Assembly (NCBI GenBank): GCA_913020685.1
Contig: CAJWAY010000003.1
Coordinates: 1 to 34,219 of the forward strand
From: an uncultured Flavobacteriaceae bacterium
Lineage (GTDB): Bacteria > Bacteroidota > Bacteroidia > Flavobacteriales > Flavobacteriaceae
Direction of reading: 5' to 3'
Length of the DNA stretch: 34,219 nt
In this document: positions 33,101 to 34,219 of the stretch, piece by piece
Numbering within the stretch: the stretch's first letter is position 1
How the letters are laid out: every line of letters begins with the position of its first letter
Position numbers and translations under genes: made by a program
Notes under the pieces: model-generated
The model's database searches: none
The model's input: the letters and a program-made list of their open reading frames with translations, nothing else
Told to the model about the DNA's origin: nothing

Positions 33101-33763
33101 TCAAAGAATATAAAAAATTAATCCAAGCTTGATGGTTTGAATATGTGGATATTTTCCATCCAAAAACTTTACCTCAGATTGATAAATAGAATTTATGTCG
33201 TATTCAAAATATATATTCCAAGTATTATATCCCATGCTAAGAAATACCACAGTATTGGTATTTTTAATAAAATCACTTTGGAATGATTTTCCGTAAAAAG
33301 GCCTATAATTTTCGCCAAAATTAAACATATATTTCATCCCCCCATAGACACGCCAAAAATCAGTCCGGTCTGGAGTAGATGTCCTGACTCGAAACGAAAG
33401 TGGTATAACAAGTGAGGAATAAGTCTGACTGTTCTCGTCATTATCTTTGATAGAAAAAATCAGATGATTATCATCGGAAACTAAATTAAGATTAGAAATC
33501 AGTCGGTTATATGCGTATCCAACACCTAAGCCTATTGCTATTCCTCCATCATCATTCAATGGAATGTCCCTCACAAAACCAACTTGGAAATTGTTTGAAA
33601 AACCATTTTGTTTGAAACCATTGATGTTTTCCTTTTGTAGTTGTAGTCCGAAACTAATGTAAAACTGGTCTTCCCTGTATTTTGTTGATAGGCTGTCTCG
33701 CTGGGCTGAGGCTTTATAAGCAACCAATAAAAAGCTTAGAAAAAACACAAGACGAATTAACAT
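33101..33763 (-). CDS. PorT-family outer-membrane beta-barrel protein
   Basis: 220 residues: a signal peptide (1-20, cleavage after YKASA), then alternating strands with aromatic belts (FYISFGLQLQ, IGLGVGYAYN, SSLVIPLSFRVR, WRVYGGMKYMF, NIYFEYDINSIY) and a C-terminal strand ending TIKLGLIFYIL, all typical of an eight- to ten-stranded barrel of the PorT/outer-membrane-beta-barrel group. True PorT/SprT is part of T9SS, but in my memory that gene has other neighbours, so this is probably a paralogue of unknown role. ATG at 33763. It lies downstream of exbD on the same strand but behind a strong terminator. Confidence 0.75.
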   Translation of the reverse strand: MLIRLVFFLSFLLVAYKASAQRDSLSTKYREDQFYISFGLQLQKENINGFKQNGFSNNFQVGFVRDIPLNDDGGIAIGLGVGYAYNRLISNLNLVSDDNHLIFSIKDNDENSQTYSSLVIPLSFRVRTSTPDRTDFWRVYGGMKYMFNFGENYRPFYGKSFQSDFIKNTNTVVFLSMGYNTWNIYFEYDINSIYQSEVKFLDGKYPHIQTIKLGLIFYIL

Positions 33764-33810
33764 TTTTACTACTATTTACCACTAAAATAAAATACTCAAA
33801 CTATGGTGTA

Positions 33811-33838
33811 AAAAAAAAGGTGCCACAAAGGCACCTTT
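33811..33838 (-). terminator. Rho-independent terminator after exbD
   Basis: Minus strand: stem AAAGGTGCC (33838-33830), loop TTTGT, stem GGCACCTTT (33824-33816), running into an unbroken T tract to 33811. The 9-bp GC-rich stem plus T tract is the clearest terminator in the window and closes the exbD operon before the PorT-like gene. On the plus strand the stem is followed by TAATTTTTAT, so it may work weakly in both directions. Confidence 0.9.
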
Positions 33839-33853
33839 AATTTTTATAGAAAA

Positions 33854-34219
33854 TTAATTAATATTTTGAGAGTAATCTCCGACACGAGTGGTATAATTAA
33901 TTTTCAAGGCATTAACTTTTCTGAGTTCTTGCTTAATATCTGAAATCAAACCCATCTTGGTGTTACCATCTACTTTTAGTGCAGTAGTCAAAACATTTTG
34001 CAATTCCTGACGTTTTGAGGCACGTTCTGAAAGGACGAATGCTCCTACCTCAGCAACGGTTGCAAATTTATCATTGAGCTGAATACGGGGTTGGGTCCCA
34101 TATTTGTCTGTATAGCGACTAGAAGGCTCTCCAGCGTATATATACATCACTCTGTCTTTCTTATCCAACTTCTGAATTTGATCCGCAGCAGGCAATTGAT
34201 TTTTGACCATTAAAGTACT
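33854..34219 (-). CDS. exbD: ExbD/TolR-type biopolymer transport protein, 5' part outside the window
   Basis: C-terminal periplasmic part of an ExbD/TolR protein, the proton-motive-force coupling subunit that works with an ExbB/TolQ/MotA-type channel to energise outer-membrane transport. The frame is open to the window edge (reading STL then MVKNQLPAADQ), so the first ~40-60 residues with the single membrane helix and its Asp are not seen; an internal ATG at 34210 is not the start. VMYIYAGEPSSRYTDKYG, KRQELQNVLTTALKVDGNTKMGLISDIKQELRKVNALKINYTT is the usual flavobacterial pattern (the last part given loosely). Followed by a strong terminator. The identification rests on the tail only. Confidence 0.75.
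   Translation of the reverse strand, partial: STLMVKNQLPAADQIQKLDKKDRVMYIYAGEPSSRYTDKYGTQPRIQLNDKFATVAEVGAFVLSERASKRQELQNVLTTALKVDGNTKMGLISDIKQELRKVNALKINYTTRVGDYSQNIN

Noticed and set aside
1..34219. tRNA or rRNA genes, insertion sequences, prophage, CRISPR arrays, toxin-antitoxin or restriction genes
   Set aside because: No sequence with such features was found by eye; gaps between genes are short and the gene order looks ancestral. A covariance or profile search would be needed to exclude small RNAs.

Overview
The window reads as ordinary chromosomal DNA of a member of the Bacteroidota, most likely a flavobacterium (Flavobacteriia). The evidence is: AT-rich and very compact coding; the Bacteroidota-type -7 promoter box TAnnTTTG just before several genes; a type IX secretion (T9SS) C-terminal sorting domain; a PorT-family barrel; lineage-typical DUF4271, DUF4296 and DUF3098 proteins; a mevalonate kinase/decarboxylase pair; and TTG start codons at several genes. 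I see no tRNA, rRNA, insertion sequence, prophage, CRISPR array or integration scar.

Layout. Positions 1-8400 are all on the minus strand. Read in the direction of transcription they are: a PhoB/PhoR-like regulator and histidine kinase (8391-6638); trmB, an alkyltransferase-like repair protein, an Mrp ATPase, a NifU-type scaffold, a TrxR-like ferredoxin reductase and a [2Fe-2S] ferredoxin (6591-2779); diphosphomevalonate decarboxylase and mevalonate kinase (2596-586); and the 5' part of an RluB/RsuA-type pseudouridine synthase that has lost its catalytic motif (382-1). Positions 8509-9843 (plus) hold a 111-residue protein that is only a signal peptide plus a T9SS sorting domain, followed by a LuxE-type acyl-activating enzyme, convergent with tyrS. 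Positions 11216-17368 mix an SDR epimerase, a glycosyltransferase/dihydroorotase/lipoprotein operon, DUF4271-hemD, DUF423, an Lrp-type regulator and a SemiSWEET. leuS (minus) is divergent from a long plus-strand run: ftsX-DUF3098-uppP-truB, nadA-nadB-nadC, pyrH-frr, an RND/MMPL exporter, asnS and rpoN. The window closes on the minus strand with a PorT-like barrel and a 5'-truncated exbD/tolR gene followed by a strong terminator.

How the genes fit together. Most are housekeeping: isoprenoid precursor supply, Fe-S assembly and ferredoxin reduction, NAD and pyrimidine synthesis, three aminoacyl-tRNA synthetases, tRNA modification, ribosome recycling, cell division and undecaprenyl phosphate recycling.

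I did not find a clear new defence or mobile system. The best leads are the degenerate pseudouridine synthase, the cargo-less T9SS sorting protein beside a LuxE-type enzyme, the ferredoxin reductase and ferredoxin separated in frame by a single stop codon, an Mrp ATPase lacking its CxxC motif, and a perfect palindrome across the trmB start site.
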